From the NCBI GenBank assembly GCA_000961585.1, contig LADN01000069.1:27416-91415 (forward strand): a stretch of DNA of 64,000 bases, given 5' to 3'. The position numbers and the translations under genes were made by a program. Under the pieces are notes generated by a model. That model ran no database searches and was not told the DNA's origin. It was given only the letters and a program-made list of their open reading frames with translations. Below are positions 1 through 8,074 of the stretch, piece by piece. This DNA is from Peptococcaceae bacterium BRH_c4a. GTDB taxonomy: Bacteria > Bacillota > Desulfotomaculia > Desulfotomaculales > Desulfocucumaceae. Numbering within the stretch: position 1 is the first letter of the stretch; each line of letters begins with the position of its first letter.

Positions 1-20
1 AAGTTGAAGGTGATATAGGC

Positions 21-791
21 TTGGAATTTGATGAGTTTAAAAGAAGGATGCTGGTTAGCTTCAGGCTTGACCTGAACAGTTACAAGGAAACACAGTTGAA
101 GAGACGTATGGACGGCCTCCTGGCCCGGCAGAAAATAAAAGACTATGCGGATCTTTTGCACTTGCTGACCAGTGACCGTATGGCTTACCAGACCTTTCTC
201 GACCACCTCACCATCAATGTGTCGGAGTTTTTCAGGGACCCCCACAGGTGGCTGGAACTGGAAAAAAAGATGCTTCCTGAATTATTGCAGCCCCGGGGGA
301 CAATAAAAATATGGAGCGCGGCCTGCTCCATAGGGGCTGAGCCATATTCCCTCGGGATATTACTGGATGAATTGGGACCCACCCGGCCGCACCGGCTTGA
401 CGCCACCGACATTGATAAAACTATACTGGATACCGCCCAGGCGGGTAGGTATAACCAGGATGCCGTAAGGAGTGTTGGCAAGGAGAGGCTTTCAAAGTAT
501 TTTACCGCTTCGGGGAGCCATTACCTGATTAACGAGAATATCAAAAAAATGGTGTCATACAAAAGACATGACCTGCTAACCGACATCTACCCGCAGGGAT
601 ATGATTTGATAGTTTGCAGAAATGTCACCATATATTTCACCAGGGAAGCCCAGGATAAAATAAACAAGGGTTTTTCCCAATCCCTGCAGCCTGGAGGATT
701 TCTTTTTATTGGGGGCAGTGAGATGATTTTTAACTACCAGGAGTTGGGACTGGAAAAAATTTCACCCTGTTTTTACAGGAAGAGAAAATAA
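21..791 (+). CDS. cheR: CheR chemotaxis protein methyltransferase
   Basis: SAM-dependent methyltransferase that methylates glutamates on chemoreceptors in the cytoplasm, setting adaptation of the chemotaxis array. The 256-residue protein has the small helical CheR N-domain (about 1-75, ending in TINVSEFFRD, the usual T-N-x-T/S-x-F-F-R signature). The Rossmann methyltransferase domain follows, with its SAM loop WSAACSIGAEPYS near residue 98 and YDLIVCRNVTIYF near residue 197. A TTG start at 21 is preceded by GAAGGTGAT. A possible upstream frame ends at the TAG at 16-18, so this is probably mid-operon. It is followed by cheC, cheY, fliM and fliY in the same direction. Family assignment is secure; only the exact start is uncertain because the window begins here. 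Confidence 0.95.
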   Translation: MEFDEFKRRMLVSFRLDLNSYKETQLKRRMDGLLARQKIKDYADLLHLLTSDRMAYQTFLDHLTINVSEFFRDPHRWLELEKKMLPELLQPRGTIKIWSAACSIGAEPYSLGILLDELGPTRPHRLDATDIDKTILDTAQAGRYNQDAVRSVGKERLSKYFTASGSHYLINENIKKMVSYKRHDLLTDIYPQGYDLIVCRNVTIYFTREAQDKINKGFSQSLQPGGFLFIGGSEMIFNYQELGLEKISPCFYRKRK

Positions 792-847
792 CTTTTCTGC
801 AAAATTATGTTTTTTAACCGGAGCATTAATAGGAAAGGATGATGATA

Positions 848-1474
848 ATGGCTAATCACCCGGAGTTGTCCTCCACCCACATGGACGCTCTACGGGAAAT
901 AAGTAACATTGGTATGGGCAATGCCCTTACATCACTGGCGCAGTTGGTCAACAGACGAATAAATATGGATGTTCCGGTGGCCACTTTTATACCATTTGAG
1001 CAGACGGTGGATTTGATAGGTGGATCTGAAGAACTTGTATCATGCGTAAGTATAAGAATAACCGGAGACGTGCCCGGGCTTGTATTGTTTGTTTTCAACT
1101 GGGAGAGCACTTTAAAGCTGGTTGACATGCTTATGGGGCAGGAACCCGGCACTACAAGCGAACTGGATGAGATCGGTCAGTCGGCGGTTATGGAGGTGGG
1201 TAATGTGCTCACAGGGGCTTTTGTGGGCGCAATATACAGCCTGACAGCCCTGGAAATGAAATCGGCAGTGCCTCTTTTAGCCTACGATATGCTGGGAGCC
1301 GTTATGACTTCTTTGATGGTGGCCAGCGGCCGGGTGGAAGAACAGGTGCTGTTAATCGAAACGAGGTTGTTTCAGGAACAGGCGGAGAATAACATAAGCG
1401 GACATTTTTTTATGCTGACTGAACCTGGATCAATTGAAAGATTGTTTAACGCTCTTGGGTTATCGATGACCTGA
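848..1474 (+). CDS. cheC: CheC CheY-P phosphatase
   Basis: CheC dephosphorylates CheY-P and, with CheD, takes part in adaptation in Firmicutes. The protein shows both family active sites of the form D/S-x3-E-x2-N: DALREISN near the N-terminus and SAVMEVGN about 100 residues later. Both copies are intact, which predicts an active phosphatase. Of three nearby ATGs (839, 842, 848) I chose 848: AGGAAAGG at 831-838 sits at normal spacing only from that one. Length, about 208 residues, is normal. It lies between cheR and cheY in one operon. No cheD is in view; it may lie upstream of the window. Confidence 0.93.
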   Translation: MANHPELSSTHMDALREISNIGMGNALTSLAQLVNRRINMDVPVATFIPFEQTVDLIGGSEELVSCVSIRITGDVPGLVLFVFNWESTLKLVDMLMGQEPGTTSELDEIGQSAVMEVGNVLTGAFVGAIYSLTALEMKSAVPLLAYDMLGAVMTSLMVASGRVEEQVLLIETRLFQEQAENNISGHFFMLTEPGSIERLFNALGLSMT

Positions 1475-1502
1475 TAACAGTATAAGTTTAGGAGGGAATA
1501 AT

Positions 1503-1871
1503 GTGGCGATGAGAATCCTGATAGTTGACGACGCTGCTTTTATGAGAATGATGATCAAAAACATCTTACTGAAGAACGGATACGAAATTGTAGGTGAGGC
1601 TGAAAACGGAAAAATGGCGGTTGATCTATACTCGGAAACCAAGCCCGATCTGGTTACCATGGATATAACCATGCCGGAAATGGATGGCATCGAGGCGGTG
1701 AAAGCCATCAGGTCAACAGATTCTTCCGCCAGCATAATCATGTGCAGCGCTATGGGGCAGCAGTCCATGGTTATGGATGCAATTCAGGCCGGGGCAAAGG
1801 ACTTTATTGTGAAACCATTTCAGCAGGACAGGCTTCTTCAGGCAATTGAAAGGGTGCTGACCAGAAAATAG
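1503..1871 (+). CDS. cheY: CheY response regulator
   Basis: Single-domain receiver of 122 residues that carries the chemotaxis signal to the flagellar switch. The acidic pocket (ILIVDDA near residue 10), phospho-acceptor Asp in TMDITMPEMDG (about residue 55), switch Ser in MCSAMG and conserved Lys in FIVKPF are all present. There is no output domain. A GTG start at 1503 follows GGAGGG at 1491-1496 with 6-nt spacing; the ATG at 1501 is out of frame and closes after three codons. The switch proteins fliM and fliY follow directly, which supports CheY rather than a generic receiver. Confidence 0.95.
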   Translation: MAMRILIVDDAAFMRMMIKNILLKNGYEIVGEAENGKMAVDLYSETKPDLVTMDITMPEMDGIEAVKAIRSTDSSASIIMCSAMGQQSMVMDAIQAGAKDFIVKPFQQDRLLQAIERVLTRK

Positions 1872-1916
1872 GAAACCGGCGGACATCTCCTAAAAAAACC
1901 TGAGGAGTGTATATGG

Positions 1917-2912
1917 TTGCAGGAAATACTGTCGCAAAACGAAATTGACTCACTATTGGAAGCGCTAACTACGGGTAAGCTTGATGTTGAGGAAATTAAA
2001 CATACGGCCGCTCCCACACCCAGCAAGCCATATGATTTCAGGAGGCCCAACAAGTTCTCCAAGGAACACCTGCGAAGCCTGGAAATGCTGCATCAGAACT
2101 TTGCAAGGCTCCTTTCCAGCTTTTTTTCAGGTTATTTAAGGGCGTCCATCAACATTGAGGTAGCTTCGGTGGGACAGATGATCTATGAGGAATTCATGAG
2201 GTCAATTCCCAGCCCCACAGTTCTTACTATATTCCAGTGCAGGCCCCTAGAGGGTGCGGCTATCATGGAAACCAACAGCCAGGTGGTGTTTCCGCTCATA
2301 GACCTGATGTTTGGCGGTCCCGGTACTGCCACCGACAAGACCAGGGAGTTGACGGATATTGAAATTACTGTGGTCAGGAGACTCTATCAAAGAGTTTTGG
2401 AAAACCTATCGGCAGCCTGGCACGATCTGTATGAAATAGAACCGGAGATTGAAGGAATAGAGACCAACCCCAGAATGCAACAGATGTATTCACCTAACGA
2501 AGTTGTTGCCCTGATTACTTTTTCGGTATCCATAGAGGAAGAGCCCAGGGGGCTTATCAACCTGTGCATCCCGTATATTGTTCTGGAGCCGGTTATATCC
2601 AGACTTTCAGTAAGACAGCAGTTTATCAGACAGACTGGAGGGCCCAAGGAAGAAGAGGCAAAATGGATTAAACACTGGCTGGGTTATTCAAATGTCGGTA
2701 TGGATGTTATCCTGGGTGAAGCCAGTATCACCATAAGGGATTTTATACAATTGCAGACGGACGATGTATTGATGCTTTCCCGGAAAATCGATCATGATCT
2801 TGAGTTGTACGTGGAGAATGAGCTGAAATTCGGAGTTCAGGCCGGCAGGGTAAATAAAAATCTGGCCGTTCAGGTGGTGGCACTAATCGAGGGGGACAGG
2901 GACAATGGCTGA
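1917..2912 (+). CDS. fliM: Flagellar motor switch protein FliM
   Basis: Middle ring component of the flagellar C-ring that binds CheY-P. The N-terminus (QEILSQNEIDSLLEAL) is the conserved FliM CheY-P-binding peptide. The CheC-like middle domain spans about 45-230 and a FliN/SpoA-type C-terminal domain about 250-325. Length of 331 residues is typical. A TTG start at 1917 follows GAGGAG at 1902-1907; the ATG at 1913 opens only a short dead frame. Its last codons overlap the start of fliY by 8 nt, indicating translational coupling. Confidence 0.95.
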   Translation: MQEILSQNEIDSLLEALTTGKLDVEEIKHTAAPTPSKPYDFRRPNKFSKEHLRSLEMLHQNFARLLSSFFSGYLRASINIEVASVGQMIYEEFMRSIPSPTVLTIFQCRPLEGAAIMETNSQVVFPLIDLMFGGPGTATDKTRELTDIEITVVRRLYQRVLENLSAAWHDLYEIEPEIEGIETNPRMQQMYSPNEVVALITFSVSIEEEPRGLINLCIPYIVLEPVISRLSVRQQFIRQTGGPKEEEAKWIKHWLGYSNVGMDVILGEASITIRDFIQLQTDDVLMLSRKIDHDLELYVENELKFGVQAGRVNKNLAVQVVALIEGDRDNG

Positions 2913-4170
2913 AAATAAAATGCTGAGCCCGGAAGAGATAGACGCCCTGTTTAACGCCTCCTCTTCGGGTAATTCAGCGGATGACTATGGCGGGGAAGCC
3001 ATGTCGGATTTTATTGAAGAAACCGCAGAAACAGAAACAGACGCCGATAATTTTCTTGATAAAGGCGAGATTGACGCCCTGGGGGAAATAGGCAATATTT
3101 CCATGGGTTCGGCTGCCACCACGCTTTCTGAGCTTCTTCGCCAGAAGGTTAACATCACCAGCCCCCGGGTCAGGCTGATTTCACAAAGAGAGCTTTTCGA
3201 AGGTTTTGAGGCTCCCTATATAATTATACAGGTGGAGTTTACCACCGGCCTGGATGGTTTCAATATACTGGTTATAAGGTTAAATGACGCCATGATCATG
3301 TCCAACCTGATGATGGGCGGAGACGGCCTTGTGGAGACCGAGGAAATAAGCGAGCTTGAGATAAGCGCAGCTTCCGAGGCCATGAACCAGATGATTGGCA
3401 CGGCCTCAACATCCCTGGCCACCATGTTCGGGCGGCCGGTTAACATTTCACCTCCGGTGACCACCGTGTGGAGCAAAGCTGAAAAAACCGACTTTATGCT
3501 GCCCATCGGGGATGCCGTGGTTATTGTTTCATTTCAAATGAAAATTGGCGACCTGGTTGATACAGAAATAATGCAGGTTTTGAGTATAGAAACGGCTAAA
3601 AGGGAAGCCGCCCTGCTGTGGCACAACCTTATGGGAACTCCCCTTCCGGAAGGGATGGAGTTTCCGGAACCGCCTTCCTTTGTGGAGACCGTTACCGGAG
3701 AGGGAGAGCCCTGGCTTTCCAAAGACCTTTTGCAGGATGAAAGTCCCGTACCCACCGAAACCAAACAGCAGGCGGCGCCGCCCCGGGAAACAGCCTGGTC
3801 CGTCCCCGCTGCGGCACAGCCGCCTGAACCGGGCTATGCGCCCACTTATCAACCACCGCCCACCCAGAGCGTTAATCTCTCCTTCCCCGGACTTTCCATC
3901 GTGGAACAGCGGAAGATGGAACTTCTGCTGGAAGTTCCCCTGAAGGTAAGCGTGGTGTTGGGACGTACAAAAAGGCCCATTAAAGAGGTGCTGAACCTTA
4001 CGCCCGGAGCCATTGTTGAACTTAACTCACTGGTTGACGAACCCGTAGAAGTCCTGGTGAACGGAACTCTGGTGGCCAAGGGTGAGGTTGTCGTGGTGAA
4101 CGAAAACTTTGGAGTGCGCATAACAAATATTATCAGCCAGGAAGACAGACTGAAGCAACTGAAGGAATGA
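2905..4170 (+). CDS. fliY: Flagellar motor switch phosphatase FliY
   Basis: C-ring protein of Gram-positive bacteria combining CheY-P phosphatase and FliN functions. Three parts are visible: an N-terminal FliM-like CheY-P-binding peptide (MLSPEEIDALFN), a CheC-type phosphatase domain with both active sites intact (DALGEIGN near residue 55 and SAASEAMN near residue 155), and a C-terminal SpoA/FliN domain (about 335-415). A Pro/Gln/Ala-rich linker joins the last two (about 275-330). 421 residues. It overlaps fliM and is the last gene of the operon: a hairpin terminator follows within 60 nt. No further flagellar genes lie downstream, so the rest of the flagellar locus must be upstream or elsewhere. 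Confidence 0.94.
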   Translation: MAENKMLSPEEIDALFNASSSGNSADDYGGEAMSDFIEETAETETDADNFLDKGEIDALGEIGNISMGSAATTLSELLRQKVNITSPRVRLISQRELFEGFEAPYIIIQVEFTTGLDGFNILVIRLNDAMIMSNLMMGGDGLVETEEISELEISAASEAMNQMIGTASTSLATMFGRPVNISPPVTTVWSKAEKTDFMLPIGDAVVIVSFQMKIGDLVDTEIMQVLSIETAKREAALLWHNLMGTPLPEGMEFPEPPSFVETVTGEGEPWLSKDLLQDESPVPTETKQQAAPPRETAWSVPAAAQPPEPGYAPTYQPPPTQSVNLSFPGLSIVEQRKMELLLEVPLKVSVVLGRTKRPIKEVLNLTPGAIVELNSLVDEPVEVLVNGTLVAKGEVVVVNENFGVRITNIISQEDRLKQLKE

Positions 4171-4227
4171 CCCGACCCAGAATTCAGAACTCAGAATATT
4201 TTTTGCTGTAGTGCTTTTGGGATATAT

Positions 4228-4262
4228 AAAAAACTGCGGAGTGTCAACCTACGCAGTTTTCT
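4228..4262 (+). terminator. Rho-independent terminator after fliY
   Basis: AAAACTGCG pairs with CGCAGTTTT around a 14-nt loop, with T-rich sequence on the 3' side. It ends the chemotaxis/flagellar operon just before repeat copy A. The A-rich 5' arm would let it work in the other direction too. Confidence 0.75.
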
Positions 4263-4264
4263 TC

Positions 4265-4738
4265 ATCGTTAAGGAAAGTATATACCATACTAAAGCATTA
4301 AAGTGCTAAATCGTCAAAGCATTTTTATATAGCCCAGAGTTTTTCCGGGGTCACTTGAGGGTCGCTGCATTGTCGCTAATGGGTAGGTGGAGCGATTTAA
4401 GTTCGGCCTGCATAACCTCCTGCTGCAACTGTCTCTAGACTCGGTCGCCAACGGAATGCCGACCATTTTGGAGGTGGGAGGCCAGAGGTTAGAGGTTAGA
4501 AAACTTGCAGGAAATGACCTCAGAGCCATTTCTAGCTTAATCCGATTTCCGACTTCCAACATCTAACCTCCAAATTCGTAGGCTCGGTCGTTAAGAGACA
4601 GTAGCAGCCTCCGGTACATTCCGCACGGACTTAAACCACTCCCCCTCACTGCATGTCACTGTGGGGTCTCTTGAGGGTCGCTTTTAAGGCAGGCTGTCAC
4701 AATTCTGTCTCCTGAATTCTGAGTCCTGAGTTCTGTCC
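4265..4738 (+). repeat. Giant-hairpin interspersed repeat, copy A (type 1 core)
   Basis: Non-coding repeat with six copies in the window. In order: a left leader beginning ATCGTTAAGGAAAGTAT, an 8-nt-periodic array (4291-4320), a GC-rich left arm (about 4345-4470), a core built of 7-nt-periodic purine/pyrimidine arrays (about 4470-4575), a right arm complementary to the left one (about 4576-4700), and a terminal heptad array in CTCCTGA-type units (4707-4738). The two arms (for example ACTGTCTC on the left, GAGACAGT on the right) would fold the whole element into one long hairpin. This copy lacks the double terminator hairpin of copies C, D and F. It fills the gap between the convergent fliY and DUF1015 genes. 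Short ORFs across it are by-products of the repeat. Confidence 0.9.
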
Positions 4739-4757
4739 CAGATGTAGTGCCCGTAAG

Positions 4758-6098
4758 CTAGTCCAGAGAGTTGATCACCAGCCCGGTGATTAGCTTGGGA
4801 TAGAAATAGGTGCTTTTTTGGGGCATTTTCTCACCATTGGCGGCTACGTTGGTTACTTCCTCCACCAGTGTGGGATTCATGAAAAAGGCTATTTGGAACT
4901 CACCCTTATCCACCGCAGTCAGGGCTCCTTCTTCTTCCCGGGAGTATGTGATATGGTCACCCCTGGCTCTTTGTTCTTCACCGATACCCAGGCATTCTTC
5001 CAATATAAGACTATGTAGTACAGAGACGTCCAATCCCTGCCAGTCCGGTGATTTATCCGCCTGCATAAGTCCAGCCAGTTTATTTTCATCCTTAAGTGAG
5101 GCAATATAGAGTTTTCCACCGAAATAAATCCCGAATACGTGAAGGTGCGGGAGCTGACCTGAATCATCCCGGCTGCGTTGGGAAAGTTCTTCAAGGAAGG
5201 GAGTTAAATTCTCCTTATATGATGCAAAGAGGTATTCTTCCAGTGTAAAATTGCCCTTAAGCTTTTTGGGAAGACTGCTCAAATAGGATTCTTTTACATT
5301 TTTCACCAGCCGGTGGGTGGGTAATACCACCAGACCCGGGTCGTACAGGTTTACCAGAGTCATCATGACAAAATTGTAAGCCTCTTCGCCAGTAGTTATG
5401 CGGCTGGATTTCTCCCTTTCAGCCTTGTAATTAAGAGCGGTTTCGTAGCGGTGGTGGCCGTCGGCTATAAAAATACGCTTATCGGCCATAAGCTTTTGGA
5501 CCCTATTGATTGATTCAGAATCCCTCACCACCCAGAGGCGGTGCAGCTCTCCTTTTTCGTCTGTGAATAGAGCGTCCGGAGTCCCTTTGGCGGCTTCCCT
5601 CAGGGTTCTTGTCACGTCTGCCCCGGGATCGGAATAAAGACCGAAAATGGGACTGAAATTGGCCCGGCAGGCCCGCATCAAATCAAGTCGGTCGGCCTTA
5701 TGTTTGGGCAGGGTTTGCTCATGGGGAAGGACTATTCCATTTTCGTATGGTTCCAGATGTACGGCGCAAATATAGCCTGACCTTGTTTTCCGTTCACCGT
5801 TAACTGTAAATTCATGATCGTAAAGATATAGGGCCGGATCTGTTTCCGGCGCCAGAACTTTTTTCTCCAGCCAGGCTTTAAAGGCGTCGGCTGATCTGGT
5901 GTATCGGTTGTTATTATCATCGTCCTTCTGGAATGTCTTTCCGTATTCCAGGCGTATTATGTTGTATGGGTTCTTCTCATAGTAGCGATCCTGGGCCGGA
6001 GTGTCAATGACGTCATAGGGAGGCGTCACCACTGCAGCCAGGTTCTCTACTATTTCCGGATTGTAGCGGAGTCCTCTGAAAGGAACGATAGTTGCCAT
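4758..6098 (-). CDS. DUF1015 family protein
   Basis: 446-residue cytoplasmic protein of the DUF1015 family, recognised by its N-terminus (MATIVPFRGLRYNPE, then VVTPPYDVID and NPYNIIRLEYGK) and by the central IFIADGHHRYETAL block near residue 210. The family is widespread in anaerobes; I know of no established biochemical role. The ATG at 6098 follows AGGAGGCAAG on the minus strand. It points toward fliY, with repeat copy A between them. No membrane segments or signal peptide are seen. Confidence 0.88.
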   Translation of the reverse strand: MATIVPFRGLRYNPEIVENLAAVVTPPYDVIDTPAQDRYYEKNPYNIIRLEYGKTFQKDDDNNNRYTRSADAFKAWLEKKVLAPETDPALYLYDHEFTVNGERKTRSGYICAVHLEPYENGIVLPHEQTLPKHKADRLDLMRACRANFSPIFGLYSDPGADVTRTLREAAKGTPDALFTDEKGELHRLWVVRDSESINRVQKLMADKRIFIADGHHRYETALNYKAEREKSSRITTGEEAYNFVMMTLVNLYDPGLVVLPTHRLVKNVKESYLSSLPKKLKGNFTLEEYLFASYKENLTPFLEELSQRSRDDSGQLPHLHVFGIYFGGKLYIASLKDENKLAGLMQADKSPDWQGLDVSVLHSLILEECLGIGEEQRARGDHITYSREEEGALTAVDKGEFQIAFFMNPTLVEEVTNVAANGEKMPQKSTYFYPKLITGLVINSLD

Positions 6099-6227
6099 GA
6101 AAACTTGCCTCCTGAATATAAAGGCGCCGGAAATGTCTATGGGCCTTCATTTTTTGCCTGTCCTTGATAGATTGTAATATACCTGGCAGAAAAACACAAC
6201 AGTATTGGATGTGGGTCCACAGCTATA

Positions 6228-6548
6228 TTACCCTTCCTTACGGGTCCACCTGTTGCTGTCCCGGTACCGGTATTTGGCCATCACCCTTTTAAAGGCGTCT
6301 TCCAGGTCTATATTAAGTGAATTGGCGTAGCATATAACAATAAACAAAATATCGGCCAGTTCCAGCGCCAGGTCGCCCATTGGTTCTTCAGGCTTTTTGG
6401 TTTTTTCACCGAACTGGTGGTTTATTTCTCTGGCCAGTTCTCCAGCTTCTTCGATGAGTCGGGCCAGCATGCTTAACGGAGTCCAGTAGCCCTCTTCAAA
6501 CTGGCCGATCCAGGCGTCAACCTCTCTCTGCATTTCCTTGATATCCAT
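6228..6548 (-). CDS. MazG-like nucleotide pyrophosphohydrolase
   Basis: 106-residue all-alpha NTP pyrophosphohydrolase of the MazG superfamily. The metal-binding pattern is visible: EEAGE near residue 30 (E-E-x-x-E) and ELADILF near residue 63 (E-x-x-D). Members hydrolyse (d)NTPs to monophosphates and pyrophosphate, often as house-cleaning enzymes. It is a short single-domain form rather than the two-domain MazG. It should not be mistaken for HisE, which has the same fold and is missing from the his cluster at 27-33 kb, although a distant functional substitution cannot be excluded. An ATG with a purine-rich upstream site (GGAGGTAAT) supports the start. Confidence 0.85.
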   Translation of the reverse strand: MDIKEMQREVDAWIGQFEEGYWTPLSMLARLIEEAGELAREINHQFGEKTKKPEEPMGDLALELADILFIVICYANSLNIDLEDAFKRVMAKYRYRDSNRWTRKEG

Positions 6549-6751
6549 AAATTACCTCCGATTTTAATAATCCAATAAACGTCAAACAACGTTAATTTTA
6601 CCTCTTTTTCCCCCTGGCGCGCAAGAGTGTATGCTGTGGACAGGGTGATGATAAAAGGTTTAAGCGCAATATGTGTAAAAGGTCGCCATGACATAATTAA
6701 ACTGCCGCTAAAGTATATATTTGGTATATGGGAACGGGGGTGGTTTATATT

Positions 6752-7462
6752 ATGTGGCCTCGCTGGTATATTTTGAACAGAAGGCGTCTTATGCCCACGG
6801 CTGTGATATCCGTGGTGCTGCTTCTTTTTTTATGGGGGATGGCGTCGTTTTTCAGAGGCTTTTCCGGGTCGGAAAAGGAATTGTTTGATAAGTCCCTGGC
6901 CAATACAATGAACTGTTCCAGTTACCGTTATAATGTGGAGGTGAAGCAGGGCGGCAAGGAGACCATCACCTTGGTTGAGGGGGCCCGCGTGAAGCCTAAC
7001 CGGGTTCATTTAAAGGGCGCCATGCAGAAATCCCAGATGGAATTTATTCAGATTGATGACAATACATATATGAAGGATCCCTGGTCCGACAGGTGGTTCA
7101 CCCTAAAGGGAAATCTGGTGGCGCAGTCCGAGCTGTTCGTTACCGAGTTCAATCCTTTGGGGCTGTTTAACTTTAAGGATGTGCCCGAAATTAAAAAAAC
7201 AGGCACTGAAAGAGTGGACGGGGTAAAGACCGTGGTCATTGAGATGAGGCCCAATGTGGCTAACCCTTTCCTTGAACTTAAATACACCGATTTCAAATTC
7301 AGGGTATGGGTAGATCCTGATGAGAGGCTGATCAGGAGGGCTTCCATGCAGGCCTACATGCCCGGTGGTTCCGAGGGACTGGTGGTGGATATGAGATTTT
7401 GGGACTTCAACGAGAATATTAAAATATCTCCCCCTCAGGATAAAGGCCTGGAAAAGCAGTAA
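6752..7462 (+). CDS. Membrane-anchored LppX/LolA-like protein
   Basis: About 236 residues. A short basic N-terminus (YILNRRR) leads into one strong hydrophobic segment (about residues 15-34), and the remainder is an extracytoplasmic beta-rich domain. Motifs such as KDPWSDRWFTL, and alternating strands through VKTVVIEMRPN and FKFRVWVDP, resemble the LppX/LprAFG/LolA-like lipoprotein fold, but this is a fold-level impression. There is no lipobox Cys, so an uncleaved N-terminal anchor is more likely. I chose the ATG at 6752 rather than 6728 because GGGGGTGG at 6736-6743 precedes it correctly. It stands alone. Function is unknown. Confidence 0.7.
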   Translation: MWPRWYILNRRRLMPTAVISVVLLLFLWGMASFFRGFSGSEKELFDKSLANTMNCSSYRYNVEVKQGGKETITLVEGARVKPNRVHLKGAMQKSQMEFIQIDDNTYMKDPWSDRWFTLKGNLVAQSELFVTEFNPLGLFNFKDVPEIKKTGTERVDGVKTVVIEMRPNVANPFLELKYTDFKFRVWVDPDERLIRRASMQAYMPGGSEGLVVDMRFWDFNENIKISPPQDKGLEKQ

Positions 7463-7464
7463 TT

Positions 7465-7494
7465 GACAGGAGACAGGAGACAGGAGGCAGGAGT
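7465..7494 (+). repeat. Degenerate 7-nt tandem array
   Basis: GACAGGA is repeated about four times with small changes (last units GGCAGGA, GTTGG). The same purine-rich heptad family recurs inside and at the ends of the giant-hairpin repeats, but here it stands alone just after a stop codon. Confidence 0.8.
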
Positions 7495-7594
7495 TGGCCA
7501 AGGCATTCCTTATTTGCTTTTCATAATTGGGCCAGTTAATGGGGGTTAAGATTTCATTTATCAATTTCTCTGTGTTATCTGCTAAACTAAAATT

Positions 7595-8020
7595 CCCCCC
7601 TCATGCATGTCGCTTGAGGGTCGCTGCATTGTCGCTAATGGGTAGGCGGAGCGATTTAAGTCCGGCCTGCATTACCTCCTGCTGCAACTGTCTCTAAACT
7701 CGGTCGCCAACGGAATGCCGACCATTTTGGAGGTGGGAGGCCAGAGGTTAGAGGTTAGAAAACTTGCAGGAAATGACCTCAGAGCCATTTCTAGCTTAAT
7801 CCGATTTCCGACTTCCAACATCTAACCTCCAAATTCGTAGGCTCGGTCGTTAAGAGACAGTAGCAGCCTCCGGTACATTCCGCACGGACTTAAATCACTC
7901 CCCCTCACTGCATGTCGCTGTGGGGTCGCTTGAGGGTCGCTTTTAAGGCAGCCTGTCACCATTCTGGATTCTGGCTTCTGGATTCTGGATTCCCAAGCGC
8001 CCTTCAGGGCGTTTTTTTTA
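7595..8020 (+). repeat. Giant-hairpin interspersed repeat, copy B (type 1 core)
   Basis: Nearly identical to copy A through both arms and the core, but it lacks the left leader and octad array and starts directly in the left arm (CGCTTGAGGGTCGCTGCATT). It ends in a TCTGGAT/TCTGGCT heptad array (7970-7992). A terminator hairpin follows: AAGCGCCC, loop ttca, GGGCG plus eight T (7995-8019). The extended -10 promoter of hpt begins 1 nt beyond this T-run, so the element insulates hpt-guaA from upstream transcription. Confidence 0.9.
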
Positions 8021-8029
8021 TGGTATAAT
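8021..8029 (+). promoter_or_regulatory. Extended -10 promoter of hpt-guaA
   Basis: TGGTATAAT is a perfect extended -10 element (TG-n-TATAAT). No good -35 is seen; the place where one would lie is inside the terminator hairpin of repeat copy B. The expected start is near 8036, about 40 nt before the TTG of hpt. Confidence 0.65.
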
Positions 8030-8074
8030 GAGATCGGGCAAAAAGCGACACCAAAAATACCGGAGGTGTAAGAA

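Noticed and set aside
3680..3943. Plus-strand frame inside the fliY linker
   Set aside because: A shadow of the Pro-rich linker coding sequence in another frame.
4314..4562. Similar small proteins encoded within repeat copies (for example at 4314-4562, 21251-21481, 63491-63775; also 7822-8106, 58361-58648, 63750-63974)
   Set aside because: They resemble each other only because the repeat is copied; they lack ribosome sites and frames break between copies.
6228..6548. MazG-like protein as the missing HisE
   Set aside because: The E-E-x-x-E / E-x-x-D pattern and length fit MazG-like enzymes, and it is far from the his cluster; substitution is possible but unsupported.
7465..7494. Short tandem arrays as CRISPR
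   Set aside because: Units are 7-8 nt without spacers, and no cas genes are present.
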